DNA of 64,000 nucleotides from Neorhizobium petrolearium (GCF_017873175.1 NZ_JAGGJW010000006.1:248001-312000), one strand, 5' to 3'. Positions 17,479 through 30,169 are shown, counted from the first letter of the stretch. A program made the numbers and translations. The notes: generated by a model from the letters alone, not told the origin.

Positions 17479-17494
17479 ATCCATTCGGACTTCT

Positions 17495-17788
17495 CTATTC
17501 GAAGCGGATGATCGAGACTTCGCCTTCGAGCGCACCCTGATAGGCGGATGCATGCGGTTCTTCCGTCGGTTCGTCGGTCAAGACGCCGATCTGGTCGAGA
17601 TCGGCTTCGAGGAAACCTTCCTCCGAAAGCGCGTTGAGCGCTCCGCGCACGGCGGAATCGTCGTCCGGTGCCTGCAGCATGATGTGGAGGTCGACGCCCT
17701 CGCCATCCTTTACTTCATATCCCTTGCCGATGATGATAAAGACCATCGGCCCGTCGAGATTGTTGTCGTTGTCAGCGGCCGCCATCAT
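17495..17788 (-). CDS. conserved-looking hypothetical protein, 97 aa
   Basis: I do not recognise a named family. The protein is small and acidic, starts with an Asp/Asn-rich stretch, then has VFIIIGKGYEVKDGEGVDLH and a helical part DDDSAVRGALNALSEEGF, ending EGEVSIIRFE. No signal peptide or membrane segment is seen. Three ATG codons stand in a row (17791, 17788, 17785); GGAG at 17795-17798 is best spaced for the second or third. Coding is supported by the good ribosome site, the even amino-acid composition and the flanking hairpin. Confidence 0.7.
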   Translation of the reverse strand: MMAAADNDNNLDGPMVFIIIGKGYEVKDGEGVDLHIMLQAPDDDSAVRGALNALSEEGFLEADLDQIGVLTDEPTEEPHASAYQGALEGEVSIIRFE

Positions 17789-17791
17789 CAT

Positions 17792-18279
17792 TGTCTCCAG
17801 ATAAGGGAAAGACCTTTTGCCCCGAAGCGGAAGCGGGATGAAAGGTTTCCGTCCTCTTTAGTTCCATTGACTGCGATTCCCAAATACAAATGCCTGCGTA
17901 GGGCGAAAACTCACGAAACCTTGTCGGAAAACCTGCCCTTTACCCGGTAAGCCAGGGGTTTGAGGCATTATTTTCGGCGCGGCTCTTGACGGGCGGGGGG
18001 GAAAACAGTAAACGCCCCGCATCGGAAGCGATGTGAGGCTTGCCCGTTCGGGACGACTCGTTCCGGAGTACGCCTCAGACACGGTTCCATACGCACGTTG
18101 ACGACACGAATGTTGCACGCATGACGCATGAGGAATGCGTCCTCTGCCTTTTGTGGTCCATCCGGAAAGCGGATCGGGCCACGTTTTGCGCATGAGGAAA
18201 TGTGTGTGTCGCCGCCGGAAACGGCATCAGATTGGCCCTGACAAGGGCTTTGGAAGAAGATTTTGCAAGGGATGGTTAT
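17792..18279 (+). other. 488-base leader upstream of rpsL
   Basis: No gene is seen here. The stretch must hold the promoter of the rpsL-rpsG-fusA-tuf unit. A CTTGAC hexamer at 17985-17990, the preferred -35 box of rhizobial sigma-70 promoters, is followed 15-17 bases later by a poor -10 (ACAGTA/CAGTAA, near 18005-18011). That would give a leader of about 260 bases. The frame stays open for 26 codons before rpsL, but the family start is at 18280. Confidence 0.4.
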
Positions 18280-18651
18280 ATGCCTACCGTAAACCAGCTG
18301 ATCCGCAAGCCGCGTCAGGCACAGGTAAAGCGCAACAAGGTTCCTGCCCTGCAGGAAAACCCGCAGAAGCGCGGCGTTTGCACCCGCGTCTATACGACGA
18401 CCCCGAAGAAGCCGAACTCGGCTCTGCGTAAGGTTGCCAAGATCCGCCTGACCAACGGCTTCGAAGTCATCGGCTATATCCCGGGTGAAGGTCACAACCT
18501 GCAGGAACACTCCGTCGTCATGATCCGTGGCGGCCGCGTCAAGGACTTGCCGGGCGTTCGCTATCACATCATTCGCGGCGTTCTCGATACCCAGGGTGTC
18601 AAGAACCGCAAGCAGCGCCGTTCCAAGTACGGTGCAAAGCGTCCGAAGTAG
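18280..18651 (+). CDS. rpsL: 30S ribosomal protein S12
   Basis: S12 (123 residues) sits at the decoding centre and controls accuracy. It starts [13 protein letters not shown] after AAGGGA. The conserved [13 protein letters not shown] and [13 protein letters not shown] both carry the Lys residues whose change gives streptomycin resistance, so the protein looks like the sensitive form. rpsG follows after 80 bases. Confidence 0.99.
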
Positions 18652-18698
18652 TTCGGTTTTGGTTATCCCGGCGCTGCGCGAGGTTCTCCGCGTGGTAA

Positions 18699-19202
<504 letters not shown>

Positions 19203-19235
19203 TCTTCATCCGATCGAATTTCGAAAGGCAGTCCT

Positions 19236-21335
19236 ATGGCTCGCGAGTATAAAATCGAAGACTACCGAAATTTCGGTATCATGGCGCATATCGACGCCGG
19301 CAAGACCACGACCACCGAGCGTATCCTCTATTACACCGGCAAGTCGCACAAGATCGGCGAAGTTCACGACGGCGCGGCCACGATGGACTGGATGGAGCAG
19401 GAGCAGGAGCGTGGCATCACGATCACCTCTGCCGCCACCACGACCTTCTGGAAGGGCCGTGACGGCAAGATGCGCCGCTTCAACATCATCGACACCCCCG
19501 GCCACGTCGACTTCACCATCGAAGTCGAGCGTTCGCTGCGCGTGCTCGACGGTGCGGTTGCTCTTCTCGACGCCAATGCTGGCGTTGAGCCGCAGACGGA
19601 AACCGTCTGGCGCCAGGCCGACAAGTACAACGTCCCGCGGATGATCTTCTGCAACAAGATGGACAAGACCGGCGCGGACTTCTACCGCTCCGTCGAGATG
19701 ATCAAGACCCGTCTTGGTGCGACCGCCGTCGTCTGCCAGCTTCCGATCGGCGCTGAAACCGAGTTCAAGGGCGTCATCGACCTGATCGAGATGAACGCTC
19801 TCGTGTGGCGCGATGAGTCTCTCGGCGCCCAGTGGGACGTCGTTGAGATCCCGGCCGACCTGAAGGAGAAGGCTGAAGAATATCGCGAAAAGCTGATCGA
19901 GACGGTTGTCGAAATCGATGAAGCCGCGATGGAAGCCTATCTCGAAGGTGAAATGCCGGACAACGACAAGATCCGCGCACTGATCCGCCGCGGCACGATC
20001 GACGTCAAGTTCTTCCCGATGTTCTGCGGTTCCGCCTTCAAGAACAAGGGTGTTCAGCCGTTGCTCGATGCTGTCGTCGATTTCCTGCCGTCGCCGGCCG
20101 ACATCCCGTCGATCAAGGGTATCGATGTCAAGACCGAAGCCGAGATCGAGCGTCATGCGGACGACAGCGAGCCGCTCTCCATGCTCGCCTTCAAGATCAT
20201 GAACGACCCCTTCGTCGGTTCGCTCACCTTCTGCCGCATCTATTCAGGCAAGCTCGAAAAGGGCTCGTCGCTGATGAACACGGTGAAGGAAAAGCGTGAG
20301 CGCGTCGGCCGCATGCTGCAGATGCACTCCAACTCCCGTGAAGACATCGAAGAAGCCTTCGCAGGCGACATCGTCGCTCTCGCAGGCCTCAAGGAAACCA
20401 CCACGGGCGACACGCTTTGCGATCCGTTGAAGCCGGTCATCCTGGAGCGCATGGAATTCCCCGAGCCGGTGATCCAGATCGCCATCGAGCCGAAGTCCAA
20501 GGGCGACCAGGAAAAGATGGGCCTCGCGCTCAATCGCCTTGCTGCCGAAGATCCGTCCTTCCGTGTGAAGTCGGATGAGGAATCCGGTCAGACGATCATT
20601 GCCGGCATGGGCGAACTTCACCTCGACATCATCGTCGACCGCATGCGTCGCGAGTTCAAGGTCGAAGCCAACGTCGGTGCTCCGCAGGTTGCCTATCGTG
20701 AGACGATCACGAAGCAGCACGAAGAGGACTACACGCACAAGAAGCAGTCCGGCGGTTCGGGCCAGTTCGCACGCGTCAAGATCCTGTTCGAGCCGAATCC
20801 AGAAGGCGAAGACTTCAAGTTCGAGTCGAAGATCGTCGGCGGTACGGTTCCGAAGGAATACATCCCGGGCGTCCAGAAGGGTATCGAAAGCGTGCTCTCC
20901 TCCGGTCCGCTCGCGGGCTTCCCGATGCTCGGCGTCAAGGCGACGCTTCTCGACGGTGCATACCATGACGTCGACTCGTCGGTTCTCGCCTTCGAAATCG
21001 CCTCTCGCGCCTGCTTCCGTGAAGCGGCCAAGAAGGCCGGTGCGCAGCTCCTCGAGCCGATCATGAAGGTCGAGGTGGTGACGCCGGAAGATTACGTCGG
21101 TGACGTGATCGGCGACCTGAACTCCCGCCGTGGCCAGATCCAGGGCCAGGAAGCGCGTGGCATTGCGATCGTGGTTGATGCGCATGTGCCGCTGGCGAAC
21201 ATGTTCAAATACGTCGACAACCTGCGCTCCATGTCGCAGGGCCGCGCTCAGTATTCGATGGTCTTCGACCATTACGCGCCGGTCCCGACCAACGTCGCTC
21301 AGGAAATCCAGGCAAAGTATTCCGGTCAGAAGTGA
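19236..21335 (+). CDS. fusA: elongation factor G
   Basis: EF-G (699 residues) is the GTPase that drives translocation and, with RRF, ribosome recycling. GTP motifs are [15 protein letters not shown] (P loop), DTPGHVDFT, and [11 protein letters not shown]. Domains II to V follow with [14 protein letters not shown] and [12 protein letters not shown], and the end is YSGQK. AAAGGCAG precedes the ATG. It is followed after 67 bases by the complete tuf, as in the classic str operon. Confidence 0.99.
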   Translation: MAREYKIEDYRNFGIMAHIDAGKTTTTERILYYTGKSHKIGEVHDGAATMDWMEQEQERGITITSAATTTFWKGRDGKMRRFNIIDTPGHVDFTIEVERSLRVLDGAVALLDANAGVEPQTETVWRQADKYNVPRMIFCNKMDKTGADFYRSVEMIKTRLGATAVVCQLPIGAETEFKGVIDLIEMNALVWRDESLGAQWDVVEIPADLKEKAEEYREKLIETVVEIDEAAMEAYLEGEMPDNDKIRALIRRGTIDVKFFPMFCGSAFKNKGVQPLLDAVVDFLPSPADIPSIKGIDVKTEAEIERHADDSEPLSMLAFKIMNDPFVGSLTFCRIYSGKLEKGSSLMNTVKEKRERVGRMLQMHSNSREDIEEAFAGDIVALAGLKETTTGDTLCDPLKPVILERMEFPEPVIQIAIEPKSKGDQEKMGLALNRLAAEDPSFRVKSDEESGQTIIAGMGELHLDIIVDRMRREFKVEANVGAPQVAYRETITKQHEEDYTHKKQSGGSGQFARVKILFEPNPEGEDFKFESKIVGGTVPKEYIPGVQKGIESVLSSGPLAGFPMLGVKATLLDGAYHDVDSSVLAFEIASRACFREAAKKAGAQLLEPIMKVEVVTPEDYVGDVIGDLNSRRGQIQGQEARGIAIVVDAHVPLANMFKYVDNLRSMSQGRAQYSMVFDHYAPVPTNVAQEIQAKYSGQK

Positions 21336-21402
21336 CCGGAATAACAGGCTGAAACAGTAGAGATTTTTATCCCCGGAAGGGGACAAGAACGGAGAGCCGG
21401 AA

Positions 21403-22578
<1,176 letters not shown>

Positions 22579-22585
22579 TCTTTTT

Positions 22586-22612
22586 AAGCAAGCGGCGGAT
22601 AGCCGCTTGCTT
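22586..22612 (+). promoter_or_regulatory. hairpin after tuf, before the S10 leader
   Basis: An 11-base-pair perfect stem (22586-22596 with 22602-22612) closes a 5-base loop 8 bases after the tuf stop. The T run lies before, not after, the stem, so it is not a standard terminator on the + strand. The following 227 bases before rpsJ hold more short stems (for example CGTGCC with GGCACG near 22789 and 22806) that may form the S10 operon leader. Confidence 0.45.
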
Positions 22613-22839
22613 ATGACATAAAAATGTAGCAAATGGCGCGCCAGCGCGATTTGCTCCTGCTTCGCCTAGAGGCAGAAATCAAACACATAAGGTGGGCCTT
22701 AAGGGCCTGGAGACTGGAAAGGGATGCCGGTTGCGGTGTCCCCTTCGATCTTTGAAACCGGTGGTCCGCCTTAGGAAAAAGAACAACCCGTGCCGTTTCG
22801 TTTGGGCACGTGGATAACAGACAACAAGGATAACGTCGA

Positions 22840-23148
22840 ATGAACGGCCAAAATATCCGCATTCGCCTGAAGGCGTTCGATCACCGGATTCTCGATGCTT
22901 CCACGCGCGAGATCGTGTCGACGGCGAAGCGCACCGGTGCTAGTGTCCGGGGCCCCGTTCCGCTTCCGACCCGCATCGAGAAGTTTACGGTTAACCGGTC
23001 CCCCCACATCGACAAGAAGAGCCGCGAGCAGTTCGAGATGCGCACCCACAAGCGCCTTCTCGATATCGTTGACCCGACGCCGCAGACGGTGGACGCGCTG
23101 ATGAAGCTCGACCTCGCCGCCGGTGTCGATGTTGAGATCAAGCTCTGA
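22840..23148 (+). CDS. rpsJ: 30S ribosomal protein S10
   Basis: S10 (102 residues) is part of the 30S head and, as NusE, joins the antitermination complex with NusB. It starts [18 protein letters not shown] and has [20 protein letters not shown] and [14 protein letters not shown], all family marks. CAAGGA precedes the ATG. It opens the S10 operon; rplC starts 49 bases after its stop. Confidence 0.99.
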   Translation: MNGQNIRIRLKAFDHRILDASTREIVSTAKRTGASVRGPVPLPTRIEKFTVNRSPHIDKKSREQFEMRTHKRLLDIVDPTPQTVDALMKLDLAAGVDVEIKL

Positions 23149-23197
23149 GACCTTGGTTTCGGCCAGGGTTTCGGACTGAGTGAGAAGGATTGAACCG

Positions 23198-23839
23198 ATG
23201 CGTTCGGGTGTAATTGCACAGAAGGTGGGAATGACCCGCGTCTATAACGACGCCGGCGAGCATATCCCGGTAACCGTATTGCGGCTGGACAACTGCCAGG
23301 TCGTCGCGCAGCGCACCGTCGAGAAGAATGGCTATACGGCTGTTCAGCTGGGCGCCGGCACGGCCAAGGTAAAGAACACCTCCAAGGCGATGCGCGGCAA
23401 CTTTGCCGTCGCCAATGTCGAGCCGAAGGCGAAGCTCGTCGAGTTTCGCGTTTCCGAAGACAACATGATTGATGTCGGCACCGAACTGACGGCCGCCCAT
23501 TTCCAGGCCGGCCAGTTGGTGGACGTCACCGGCACCTCGATCGGTAAGGGTTTTGCCGGTGCCATGAAGCGCCACAATTTCGGCGGTCTGCGCGCCACGC
23601 ACGGTGTGTCCGTTTCGCACCGCTCGCATGGTTCGACCGGTAACAACCAGGATCCGGGCAAGGTCTGGAAGGGCAAGCGCATGGCTGGTCACATGGGCCA
23701 GACGCGTGTCACCACCCAGAACCTTGAAATCGTCTCCACCGACGAAAACCGTGGCCTGATCCTCGTCAAGGGTGCCGTTCCCGGCTCCAAGGGCTCGTGG
23801 ATTGTCGTTCGCGACGCCGTCAAGTCGGCCGCGAAGTAA
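23198..23839 (+). CDS. rplC: 50S ribosomal protein L3
   Basis: L3 (213 residues) binds near the 3' end of 23S rRNA and reaches the peptidyl transferase centre. The start [18 protein letters not shown] is preferred to the upstream GTG frame extension because GAAGGAT is well placed. The central [20 protein letters not shown] and SVGN-like [20 protein letters not shown] form the rRNA-binding loop. rplD begins 14 bases later. Confidence 0.98.
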   Translation: MRSGVIAQKVGMTRVYNDAGEHIPVTVLRLDNCQVVAQRTVEKNGYTAVQLGAGTAKVKNTSKAMRGNFAVANVEPKAKLVEFRVSEDNMIDVGTELTAAHFQAGQLVDVTGTSIGKGFAGAMKRHNFGGLRATHGVSVSHRSHGSTGNNQDPGKVWKGKRMAGHMGQTRVTTQNLEIVSTDENRGLILVKGAVPGSKGSWIVVRDAVKSAAK

Positions 23840-23853
23840 GGGAGCCAGCTACA

Positions 23854-24474
23854 ATGGAATATAACGTCAAGACCCTCGAGGGAAAAGACGCCGGCAAGGT
23901 CTCCCTGTCGGATGAGATTTTCGGCCTCGATCCCCGCGAAGACATTCTGGCCCGCATGATTCGTTGGCAGCTCGCCAAGAAGCAGCAGGGCACCCACAAG
24001 TCGAAGGGCCGTTCGGAAATCGCCCGCACCGGTTCGAAGATGTACAAGCAGAAGGGTACGGGCCGCGCTCGTCACCATTCCGCTCGCGCTCCGCAGTTCC
24101 GCGGCGGCGGCAAGGCCCACGGTCCGGTCGTCCGCAGCCACGAGCATGATCTTCCGAAGAAGGTCCGTGCGCTGGCTCTGCGTCACGCTCTCTCTGCCAA
24201 GATGAAGGCTGAAGATCTGATCATCGTCGACAACCTGGTCGCCGCTGAAGCCAAGACCAAGGCTCTTGCCGGCTCCTTCGAGACGCTCGGCCTGACCAAT
24301 GCGCTGTTCATCGGCGGTGCCGAACTCGACAGCAACTTCAAGCTCGCTGCCCAGAACATCCCGAATGTCGATGTTCTGCCGGTTCAGGGCATCAATGTTT
24401 ACGACATCCTGCGCCGCGGCAAGCTCGTGCTTTCCAAGGCTGCTGTGGAAGCTCTAGAGGAGCGTTTCAAGTGA
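23854..24474 (+). CDS. rplD: 50S ribosomal protein L4
   Basis: L4 (206 residues) lines the peptide exit tunnel. In E. coli it also represses the S10 operon. The start is [18 protein letters not shown] with AGGGAG upstream. The tunnel loop shows [20 protein letters not shown]. The stop TGA overlaps the GTG start of rplW, so the two are translationally coupled. Confidence 0.98.
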   Translation: MEYNVKTLEGKDAGKVSLSDEIFGLDPREDILARMIRWQLAKKQQGTHKSKGRSEIARTGSKMYKQKGTGRARHHSARAPQFRGGGKAHGPVVRSHEHDLPKKVRALALRHALSAKMKAEDLIIVDNLVAAEAKTKALAGSFETLGLTNALFIGGAELDSNFKLAAQNIPNVDVLPVQGINVYDILRRGKLVLSKAAVEALEERFK

Positions 24475-24764
24475 CCGATCTTCGCCACTATGATGTGATC
24501 GTTTCTCCTGCGATCACCGAAAAGTCGACGCTGGCATCCGAACAGAACCAGGTCGTCTTCAACGTTGCCAAGACTGCTTCCAAGCCAGAGATCAAGGCTG
24601 CCGTCGAGGCGCTGTTCGGCGTGAAGGTCACGGCTGTCAACACGCTTGTCCGCAAGGGCAAGGTGAAACGGTTCCGCGGCTTCATCGGCAAGCAGAAGGA
24701 CGTCAAGAAGGCTGTCGTCACCCTGGCCGAAGGTCAGACGATCGACGTCTCCACCGGTCTCTGA
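24471..24764 (+). CDS. rplW: 50S ribosomal protein L23
   Basis: L23 (97 residues) lies at the tunnel exit and is the docking site for trigger factor and SRP. The start is GTG at 24471, read within the rplD stop (4-base overlap), with GAGGAG 8 bases upstream. [19 protein letters not shown] and [16 protein letters not shown] are family marks. Confidence 0.97.
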   Translation: MTDLRHYDVIVSPAITEKSTLASEQNQVVFNVAKTASKPEIKAAVEALFGVKVTAVNTLVRKGKVKRFRGFIGKQKDVKKAVVTLAEGQTIDVSTGL

Positions 24765-24775
24765 GGTATAAGACA

Positions 24776-25609
24776 ATGGCATTGAAAAGCTACAATCCGA
24801 CGACCCCGAGCCAGCGCCAGCTGGTCATCGTCGACCGCTCGGGCCTCTGGAAGGGCAAGCCGGTCAAGACGCTGACGGAAGGTCTTTCCAAGAGCGGTGG
24901 CCGCAACAACAACGGTCGCATCACCGCTCGCTTTATCGGCGGCGGTCACAAGCGTACCTATCGCCTGATCGACTTCAAGCGTCGTAAGTTCGACGTCGAA
25001 GGCACGGTCGAGCGTCTGGAATACGATCCGAACCGTACGGCGTTCATCGCGCTCGTGACCTACACCGACGGCGAGCAGGCCTACATTCTCGCTCCGCAGC
25101 GTCTGGCTGCCGGCGACAAGGTGATCGCTTCCAACAAGGCTGTCGATGTCAAGCCGGGCAATACCATGCCCCTGCAGTACATCCCGGTCGGCTCCATCGT
25201 TCACAACGTCGAAATGAAGCCGGGCAAGGGTGGCCAGATCGCCCGCTCTGCAGGCACCTATGTTCAGCTCGTCGGCCGTGACCAGGGCATGGCGATCCTG
25301 CGCCTCAACTCGGGCGAGCAGCGCCTGGTGCACGGCTCTTGCCTTGCATCGATCGGTGCTGTATCGAACCCCGATCATGGCAACATCAATGACGGCAAGG
25401 CCGGTCGTACCGTCTGGCGGGGCAAGCGTCCGCATAACCGCGGCGTCGTCATGAACCCGGTCGACCACCCGCACGGCGGTGGTGAAGGCCGTACCTCGGG
25501 TGGTCGCCACCCGGTGACCCCGTGGGGCAAGCCGACGAAGGGCAAGCGCACCCGTTCGAACAAGTCGACAGACAAGTTCATCATGCGCTCGCGCCACGTG
25601 AAGAAGTAA
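24776..25609 (+). CDS. rplB: 50S ribosomal protein L2
   Basis: L2 (277 residues) is an early-assembly protein needed for subunit joining and peptidyl transfer. The start is [19 protein letters not shown]. The C-terminal [20 protein letters not shown] carries the conserved His implicated in activity. It begins 11 bases after rplW. Confidence 0.99.
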   Translation: MALKSYNPTTPSQRQLVIVDRSGLWKGKPVKTLTEGLSKSGGRNNNGRITARFIGGGHKRTYRLIDFKRRKFDVEGTVERLEYDPNRTAFIALVTYTDGEQAYILAPQRLAAGDKVIASNKAVDVKPGNTMPLQYIPVGSIVHNVEMKPGKGGQIARSAGTYVQLVGRDQGMAILRLNSGEQRLVHGSCLASIGAVSNPDHGNINDGKAGRTVWRGKRPHNRGVVMNPVDHPHGGGEGRTSGGRHPVTPWGKPTKGKRTRSNKSTDKFIMRSRHVKK

Positions 25610-25625
25610 GAGAGGAAGTCGTTCA

Positions 25626-25904
25626 ATGGCTCGTTCAGTTTGGAAAGGTCCGTTTGTTGACGGCTATCTTCTCAAGAAGGCTGAGAAGGTACGTGAAGGC
25701 GGACGCAGTGAAGTGATCAAGATGTGGAGCCGTCGCTCCACCATCCTGCCGCAGTTCGTTGGTTTGACCTTTGGCGTCTACAATGGCTCGAAGCACATCC
25801 CGGTCAGCGTCAACGAAGACATGGTCGGGCACAAGTTCGGTGAATTCGCTCCCACCCGGACCTATTATGGTCACGGCGCGGACAAGAAGGCGAAGAGGAA
25901 GTAA
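25626..25904 (+). CDS. rpsS: 30S ribosomal protein S19
   Basis: S19 (92 residues) forms a complex with S13 in the 30S head and touches A-site t[23 protein letters not shown] opens the protein, with [20 protein letters not shown] and [16 protein letters not shown] later. AGAGGAAG precedes the ATG. rplV starts 2 bases after the stop. Confidence 0.98.
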   Translation: MARSVWKGPFVDGYLLKKAEKVREGGRSEVIKMWSRRSTILPQFVGLTFGVYNGSKHIPVSVNEDMVGHKFGEFAPTRTYYGHGADKKAKRK

Positions 25905-25906
25905 TC

Positions 25907-26296
25907 ATGGCGAAGGCTAAGACCGAACGCCGGCTGAAGGATAACGAGGCGCAGGCAGTTGCGCGCACGCTCCGTGTCAGCCCCCAGAAGCTGAACCTCG
26001 TTGCCGCCATGATTCGCGGCAAGAAGGTCGATCGCGCGCTCGCCGAGCTTGAGTTCTCGCGCAAGCGTATTGCCGGCACGGTGAAGAAGACGCTCGAGTC
26101 TGCGATCGCCAATGCCGAAAACAACCATGACCTCGACGTCGACTCGCTGATCGTCTCCGAAGCCTATGTCGGCAAGTCGATCGTGATGAAGCGCTTCCAC
26201 GCCCGTGGCCGCGGTCGCGCCTCGCGGATCGAAAAGCCGTTTGCGCACCTGACGATCGTCGTTCGCGAAGTCGAGGAAAAAGGGGAGGCCGCATAA
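25907..26296 (+). CDS. rplV: 50S ribosomal protein L22
   Basis: L22 (129 residues) lines the exit tunnel; its hairpin loop contains sites of macrolide resistance. Visible are [20 protein letters not shown] and the loop [20 protein letters not shown]. The stop TAA shares its last A with the rpsC start, so translation is coupled. Confidence 0.98.
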   Translation: MAKAKTERRLKDNEAQAVARTLRVSPQKLNLVAAMIRGKKVDRALAELEFSRKRIAGTVKKTLESAIANAENNHDLDVDSLIVSEAYVGKSIVMKRFHARGRGRASRIEKPFAHLTIVVREVEEKGEAA

Positions 26297-27030
26297 TGGG
26301 CCAGAAAATCAATCCGATCGGTTTCCGCCTCGGCATCAACCGTACCTGGGACAGCCGCTGGTTCGCCGATAACGCCGAATACGGCCAGCTGCTCCACGAG
26401 GACCTGAAGATCCGCGCCTACCTGATGCAGGAGCTGAAGCAGGCCGGCATCGCAAAGGTTGTCATCGAGCGTCCGCACAAGAAGTGCCGCGTCACGATCC
26501 ACTCGGCTCGTCCGGGCCTGATCATCGGCAAGAAGGGTGCAGACATCGAGAAGCTCCGCAAGAAGCTTTCCACGATGACCAACTCGGAAACGCACCTCAA
26601 CATTGTCGAAGTGCGCAAGCCGGAAATCGACTCGACGCTGGTCGCTCAGTCGATCGCCCAGCAGCTCGAGCGCCGTGTGGCTTTCCGCCGTGCGATGAAG
26701 CGTGCTGTTCAATCGGCCATGCGTCTCGGCGCCGAAGGCATCAAAATCACCTGCGCCGGCCGTCTCGGTGGTGCGGAAATCGCCCGTACCGAATGGTATC
26801 GCGAAGGTCGCGTCCCGCTGCACACGCTGCGCGCCGACATCGATTACGGTACGGCAGAGGCCGAAACCGCATTCGGTATTTGCGGCATCAAGGTCTGGAT
26901 CTTCAAGGGTGAAATCCTTGAGCACGACCCGATGGCTTCCGAACGTCGCGCGCTGGAAGGCGATGCGCAGGGTCCGGCAAGCCGTGACCGCGATCGTGGC
27001 GATCGTCGCCGCGAACGCGAAAACGCTTGA
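26296..27030 (+). CDS. rpsC: 30S ribosomal protein S3
   Basis: S3 (244 residues) sits at mRNA entry and shares the helicase activity of the ribosome. [19 protein letters not shown] opens the protein. The KH domain shows [20 protein letters not shown]. The C-terminal domain has [20 protein letters not shown]. The last 25 residues are charged ([15 protein letters not shown]), longer than in E. coli and usual in rhizobia. Confidence 0.98.
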   Translation: MGQKINPIGFRLGINRTWDSRWFADNAEYGQLLHEDLKIRAYLMQELKQAGIAKVVIERPHKKCRVTIHSARPGLIIGKKGADIEKLRKKLSTMTNSETHLNIVEVRKPEIDSTLVAQSIAQQLERRVAFRRAMKRAVQSAMRLGAEGIKITCAGRLGGAEIARTEWYREGRVPLHTLRADIDYGTAEAETAFGICGIKVWIFKGEILEHDPMASERRALEGDAQGPASRDRDRGDRRRERENA

Positions 27031-27068
27031 TAAGCGCTGGCGAAAGATAAGCTCGGAGAAGTAAGAAA

Positions 27069-27482
27069 ATGTTGCAGCCAAAGCGTACCAAGTACCGCAA
27101 GCAGTTCAAGGGGCGCATCAAGGGTGTGGCCAAGGGCGGCTTCGATCTGGCCTTCGGCGAATTCGGCCTGAAGTCGCAGGAGCCCAACCGCGTCAACGCC
27201 CGCGAGATCGAAGCGGCCCGCCGCGCGATCACCCGCCACATGAAGCGCGCCGGCCGCGTCTGGATCCGCGTGTTCCCGGATGTTCCGGTCACCGCCAAGC
27301 CGACCGAAGTGCGTATGGGTAAGGGCAAGGGTTCGGTCGAATACTGGGCCTGCAAGGTCAAGCCCGGCCGTATCATGTTCGAGATCGATGGTGTTCCGGA
27401 AGACACGGCGCGTGAAGCGCTTCGCCTCGGTGCCGCCAAGCTCTCGGTCAAGACGCGCTTCGTACAGCGCATCGCAGAGTAA
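27069..27482 (+). CDS. rplP: 50S ribosomal protein L16
   Basis: L16 (137 residues) helps place the A-site tRNA and is assembled late. [19 protein letters not shown] and [20 protein letters not shown] are family marks. The latter loop contains the Arg that is hydroxylated in E. coli. rpmC starts 12 bases after the stop. Confidence 0.98.
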   Translation: MLQPKRTKYRKQFKGRIKGVAKGGFDLAFGEFGLKSQEPNRVNAREIEAARRAITRHMKRAGRVWIRVFPDVPVTAKPTEVRMGKGKGSVEYWACKVKPGRIMFEIDGVPEDTAREALRLGAAKLSVKTRFVQRIAE

Positions 27483-27494
27483 GGAGAAGGCACG

Positions 27495-27695
27495 ATGAAA
27501 GCCGAAGACGTACGCGGCCTCACGGCCGACCAGCTCAAGGACAAGCTTGCGGACCTCAAGAAGGAGCAGTTCAATCTGCGCTTCCAGAAGGCGACCGGCC
27601 AGCTCGAGAAGTCCTCGCGCATCAACGAAGTCCGCAAGGATATCGCCCGCGTGAAAACCATTGCCCGCCAGAAGGCGGCAGAAGCCAAGGCTTAA
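27495..27695 (+). CDS. rpmC: 50S ribosomal protein L29
   Basis: L29 (66 residues) is a two-helix protein beside L23 at the tunnel exit. [20 protein letters not shown] and [14 protein letters not shown] are typical. GGAGAAGG precedes the ATG. rpsQ follows after 11 bases. Confidence 0.97.
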   Translation: MKAEDVRGLTADQLKDKLADLKKEQFNLRFQKATGQLEKSSRINEVRKDIARVKTIARQKAAEAKA

Positions 27696-27706
27696 GGAAG
27701 AACAAT

Positions 27707-27943
27707 ATGCCGAAACGCATTCTGCAGGGCGTAGTCGTTTCCGACAAGAACGAGAAGACCGTTGTTGTCCGGGTAGAGCGCCGATTCGCGCATCCGTTGC
27801 TTCAGAAGACGGTCCGCCGTTCCAAGAAGTACAAGGCGCATGACGAGAACAACCAGTACAAGGTTGGCGACGTGGTTTCCATCGAGGAATGCGCGCCGAT
27901 CTCCAAGGACAAGCGCTGGACGGTCGTTTCCGCCCAGGCTTAA
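27707..27943 (+). CDS. rpsQ: 30S ribosomal protein S17
   Basis: S17 (78 residues) is a primary 16S-binding protein with an OB fold. [20 protein letters not shown] and [19 protein letters not shown] are family marks. The gene closes the first half of the block; a 233-base gap with a terminator-like hairpin separates it from rplN. Confidence 0.97.
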   Translation: MPKRILQGVVVSDKNEKTVVVRVERRFAHPLLQKTVRRSKKYKAHDENNQYKVGDVVSIEECAPISKDKRWTVVSAQA

Positions 27944-28013
27944 TTTGCAGAGAATGCAGCCAGGCCCTTGCGTCTGGCTGAAATATCTGTATGAAGCAGC
28001 GCATTGGCGCAGG

Positions 28014-28037
28014 ACGCTCGGCAACGGGCGTTCTTTT
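28014..28037 (+). terminator. terminator-like hairpin between rpsQ and rplN
   Basis: Seven base pairs (28014-28020 with 28025-28031) are capped by GCAA and followed by TCTTTT. The 233-base gap around it is long for this block and also has CAGCCAG/CTGGCTG near 27956-27979. Partial termination at the S10/spc junction is plausible, with a new promoter downstream. Confidence 0.5.
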
Positions 28038-28176
28038 GCTTTGAGCGCAGGGAAGGTCCCTTTCAGGGAAACCACCTTGGCAAGACCCATCCCGCGCACA
28101 TCGAAATTCTGTCCATAAGCCGAAACAGGGCGTCTTTGCGCCCTTTGGTTCGGTCATTAGAAAAAGGCGACCTGAC

Positions 28177-28545
28177 ATGATTCAGATGCAAACAAACCTC
28201 GACGTGGCGGATAATTCCGGCGCACGTCGTGTCATGTGCATCAAGGTGCTGGGCGGCTCCAAGCGCAAGTACGCTTCGATCGGCGACATCATCGTCGTTT
28301 CGATCAAGGAAGCGATCCCGCGCGGCCGCGTCAAGAAGGGTGATGTGATGAAGGCGGTTGTTGTGCGTACCGCCAAGGATATCCGTCGTCCGGACGGCAG
28401 CGTCATCCGCTTCGACAACAACGCAGCGGTCCTTATCGACAACAAGAAAGAGCCGATCGGCACTCGTATCTTCGGACCGGTTCCGCGCGAACTTCGCGCC
28501 AAGAACCATATGAAGATCATCTCGCTGGCTCCGGAAGTTCTGTAA
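28177..28545 (+). CDS. rplN: 50S ribosomal protein L14
   Basis: L14 (122 residues) lies at the subunit interface and binds the silencing factor Rsf[21 protein letters not shown] and [20 protein letters not shown] are family marks. It opens the spc-type group after the 233-base gap. rplX follows after 15 bases. Confidence 0.98.
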   Translation: MIQMQTNLDVADNSGARRVMCIKVLGGSKRKYASIGDIIVVSIKEAIPRGRVKKGDVMKAVVVRTAKDIRRPDGSVIRFDNNAAVLIDNKKEPIGTRIFGPVPRELRAKNHMKIISLAPEVL

Positions 28546-28560
28546 GAGGGAGCGGGACAA

Positions 28561-28869
28561 ATGCAGAAGATTAAGAAGGGCGACAACGTCGTCGTATTGA
28601 CCGGCAAGGACAAGGGTCGCACGGGCGAAGTTGTCCAGGTCCTGCCGAAGGAAGATCGTGCCGTTGTGCGTGGCGTCAACATGGTGAAGCGTCACCAGCG
28701 CCAGACCCAGACGCAGGAAGCCGGCATCATCAACAAGGAAGCATCCATTCACCTGTCGAACATTGCGATCGTCGCCAAGGACGGCAAGCCGACCCGCGTC
28801 GGTTTCCAGGTCGTCGACGGCAAGAAGGTGCGTGTGGCCAAGCGTACGGGAGATGTGATCGATGGCTGA
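28561..28869 (+). CDS. rplX: 50S ribosomal protein L24
   Basis: L24 (102 residues) starts 50S assembly. The KOW motif is in [40 protein letters not shown] follows. The last 8 bases overlap rplE, so the two are translationally coupled. Confidence 0.98.
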   Translation: MQKIKKGDNVVVLTGKDKGRTGEVVQVLPKEDRAVVRGVNMVKRHQRQTQTQEAGIINKEASIHLSNIAIVAKDGKPTRVGFQVVDGKKVRVAKRTGDVIDG

Positions 28870-29419
28870 GGCAAAGTACGAGCCGCGGCTCAAGAAGGAA
28901 TACGTTTCCCGCATCCGCGCCGCGATGAAGGAACAGTTCTCTTACAAGAACGACATGATGATCCCCAGGCTGGACAAGATCGTCATCAACATGGGTGTGG
29001 GCGAGGCGACCGCTGATTCGAAGAAGCCCACCGTGGCTGCTGCCGACCTGGCGGCGATCGCCGGCCAGAAGCCGGTCATCACCAAGGCACGCAATTCGAT
29101 CGCTGGCTTCAAGGTCCGCGAGAACATGCCGATCGGCGCAAAGGTCACCCTGCGCGGCGCCCGCATGTACGAATTCATGGACCGTCTGATCAACATCGCG
29201 CTGCCGCGCGTTCGCGACTTCCGCGGCCTGAACCCGAAGAGCTTTGACGGCCGTGGCAACTTCGCCATGGGCCTCAAGGAACACATTGTGTTCCCGGAGA
29301 TCAACTACGACAAGGTTGATCAGATGTGGGGCATGGACATCATCGTTTGCACGACGGCGACCAACGACGACGAAGCGCGGGCTCTTCTGAAAGAGTTCAA
29401 CTTCCCGTTCCGTCAGTAA
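28862..29419 (+). CDS. rplE: 50S ribosomal protein L5
   Basis: L5 (185 residues) carries 5S rRNA and touches P-site t[23 protein letters not shown] and [20 protein letters not shown] are family marks. It starts inside the end of rplX. rpsN follows after 33 bases. Confidence 0.98.
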   Translation: MAEAKYEPRLKKEYVSRIRAAMKEQFSYKNDMMIPRLDKIVINMGVGEATADSKKPTVAAADLAAIAGQKPVITKARNSIAGFKVRENMPIGAKVTLRGARMYEFMDRLINIALPRVRDFRGLNPKSFDGRGNFAMGLKEHIVFPEINYDKVDQMWGMDIIVCTTATNDDEARALLKEFNFPFRQ

Positions 29420-29452
29420 CCGTAACGACGAGCGTTAAAAAGGAACTCCGAT

Positions 29453-29758
29453 ATGGCGAAAACCAGCGCAGTTGAAAAGAACAAGCGCCGCCGCAAGACC
29501 GTTGCCCAGCACGCCGCCAAGCGCGCTGTCCTGAAGGCGACCATCATGAACCAGGAACTGCCGATCGAAGAGCGGTTCAAGGCCACCCTGAAGCTGGCCG
29601 AACTGCCGCGCGATGGCTCGAAGACACGTATCCGCAACCGTTGCGAAGTCACCGGTCGCCCGCGCGCTTTCTATCGCAAGCTCAAGATGTCGCGTATCGC
29701 GCTCCGTGAGCTGGGTAACCTCGGCAAGGTGCCGGGCATCGTCAAGTCGAGCTGGTAA
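29453..29758 (+). CDS. rpsN: 30S ribosomal protein S14 (zinc-independent type)
   Basis: S14 (101 residues) is a late 30S head protein. [20 protein letters not shown] and [20 protein letters not shown] are family marks. Only one Cys is present, so it is the long form without the CxxC zinc ribbon. rpsH follows after 12 bases. Confidence 0.98.
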   Translation: MAKTSAVEKNKRRRKTVAQHAAKRAVLKATIMNQELPIEERFKATLKLAELPRDGSKTRIRNRCEVTGRPRAFYRKLKMSRIALRELGNLGKVPGIVKSSW

Positions 29759-29770
29759 GGAGATCGTTAG

Positions 29771-30169
29771 ATGACCATGACTGATCCCTTGGGCGATATG
29801 CTCACCCGTATCCGCAACGGCGCTTCCCGCCGCAAGTCGACCGTGACGACGCCTGCTTCCAAGCTGCGCGCCCGCGTTTTGGACGTCCTGCAGGCTGAAG
29901 GCTACATCCGCGGTTATTCGGAAATCGATTACGGCAACGGCAAGTCCGAGCTGGAAATCGAGCTCAAGTATTACGAAGGCGCGTCGGTGATCCGTGAGAT
30001 CGGCCGCGTGTCGAAGCCGGGCCGCCGGGTTTATGTCTCGGTAAAGTCCATTCCGCAGGTCGCGAACGGCCTCGGCATCACCATCCTTTCGACCCCGAAG
30101 GGCGTGATGGCCGATCACCAGGCTCGCGAACAGAACGTTGGTGGCGAGGTTCTCTGCTCGGTCTTCTAA
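29771..30169 (+). CDS. rpsH: 30S ribosomal protein S8
   Basis: S8 (132 residues) binds helix 21 of 16S rRNA; in E. coli it represses the spc operon at rpl[21 protein letters not shown] and [24 protein letters not shown] C-terminal residues are visible. ATG 29771 is preferred to ATG 29777 because AAGGAG stands 7 bases before the first. Confidence 0.97.
   Translation: MTMTDPLGDMLTRIRNGASRRKSTVTTPASKLRARVLDVLQAEGYIRGYSEIDYGNGKSELEIELKYYEGASVIREIGRVSKPGRRVYVSVKSIPQVANGLGITILSTPKGVMADHQAREQNVGGEVLCSVF

Noticed and set aside
18009..18279. N-terminal extension of rpsL in the open frame from 18202
   Set aside because: The family start MPTVNQ is at 18280 with its own ribosome site; the extension has no homology that I know.
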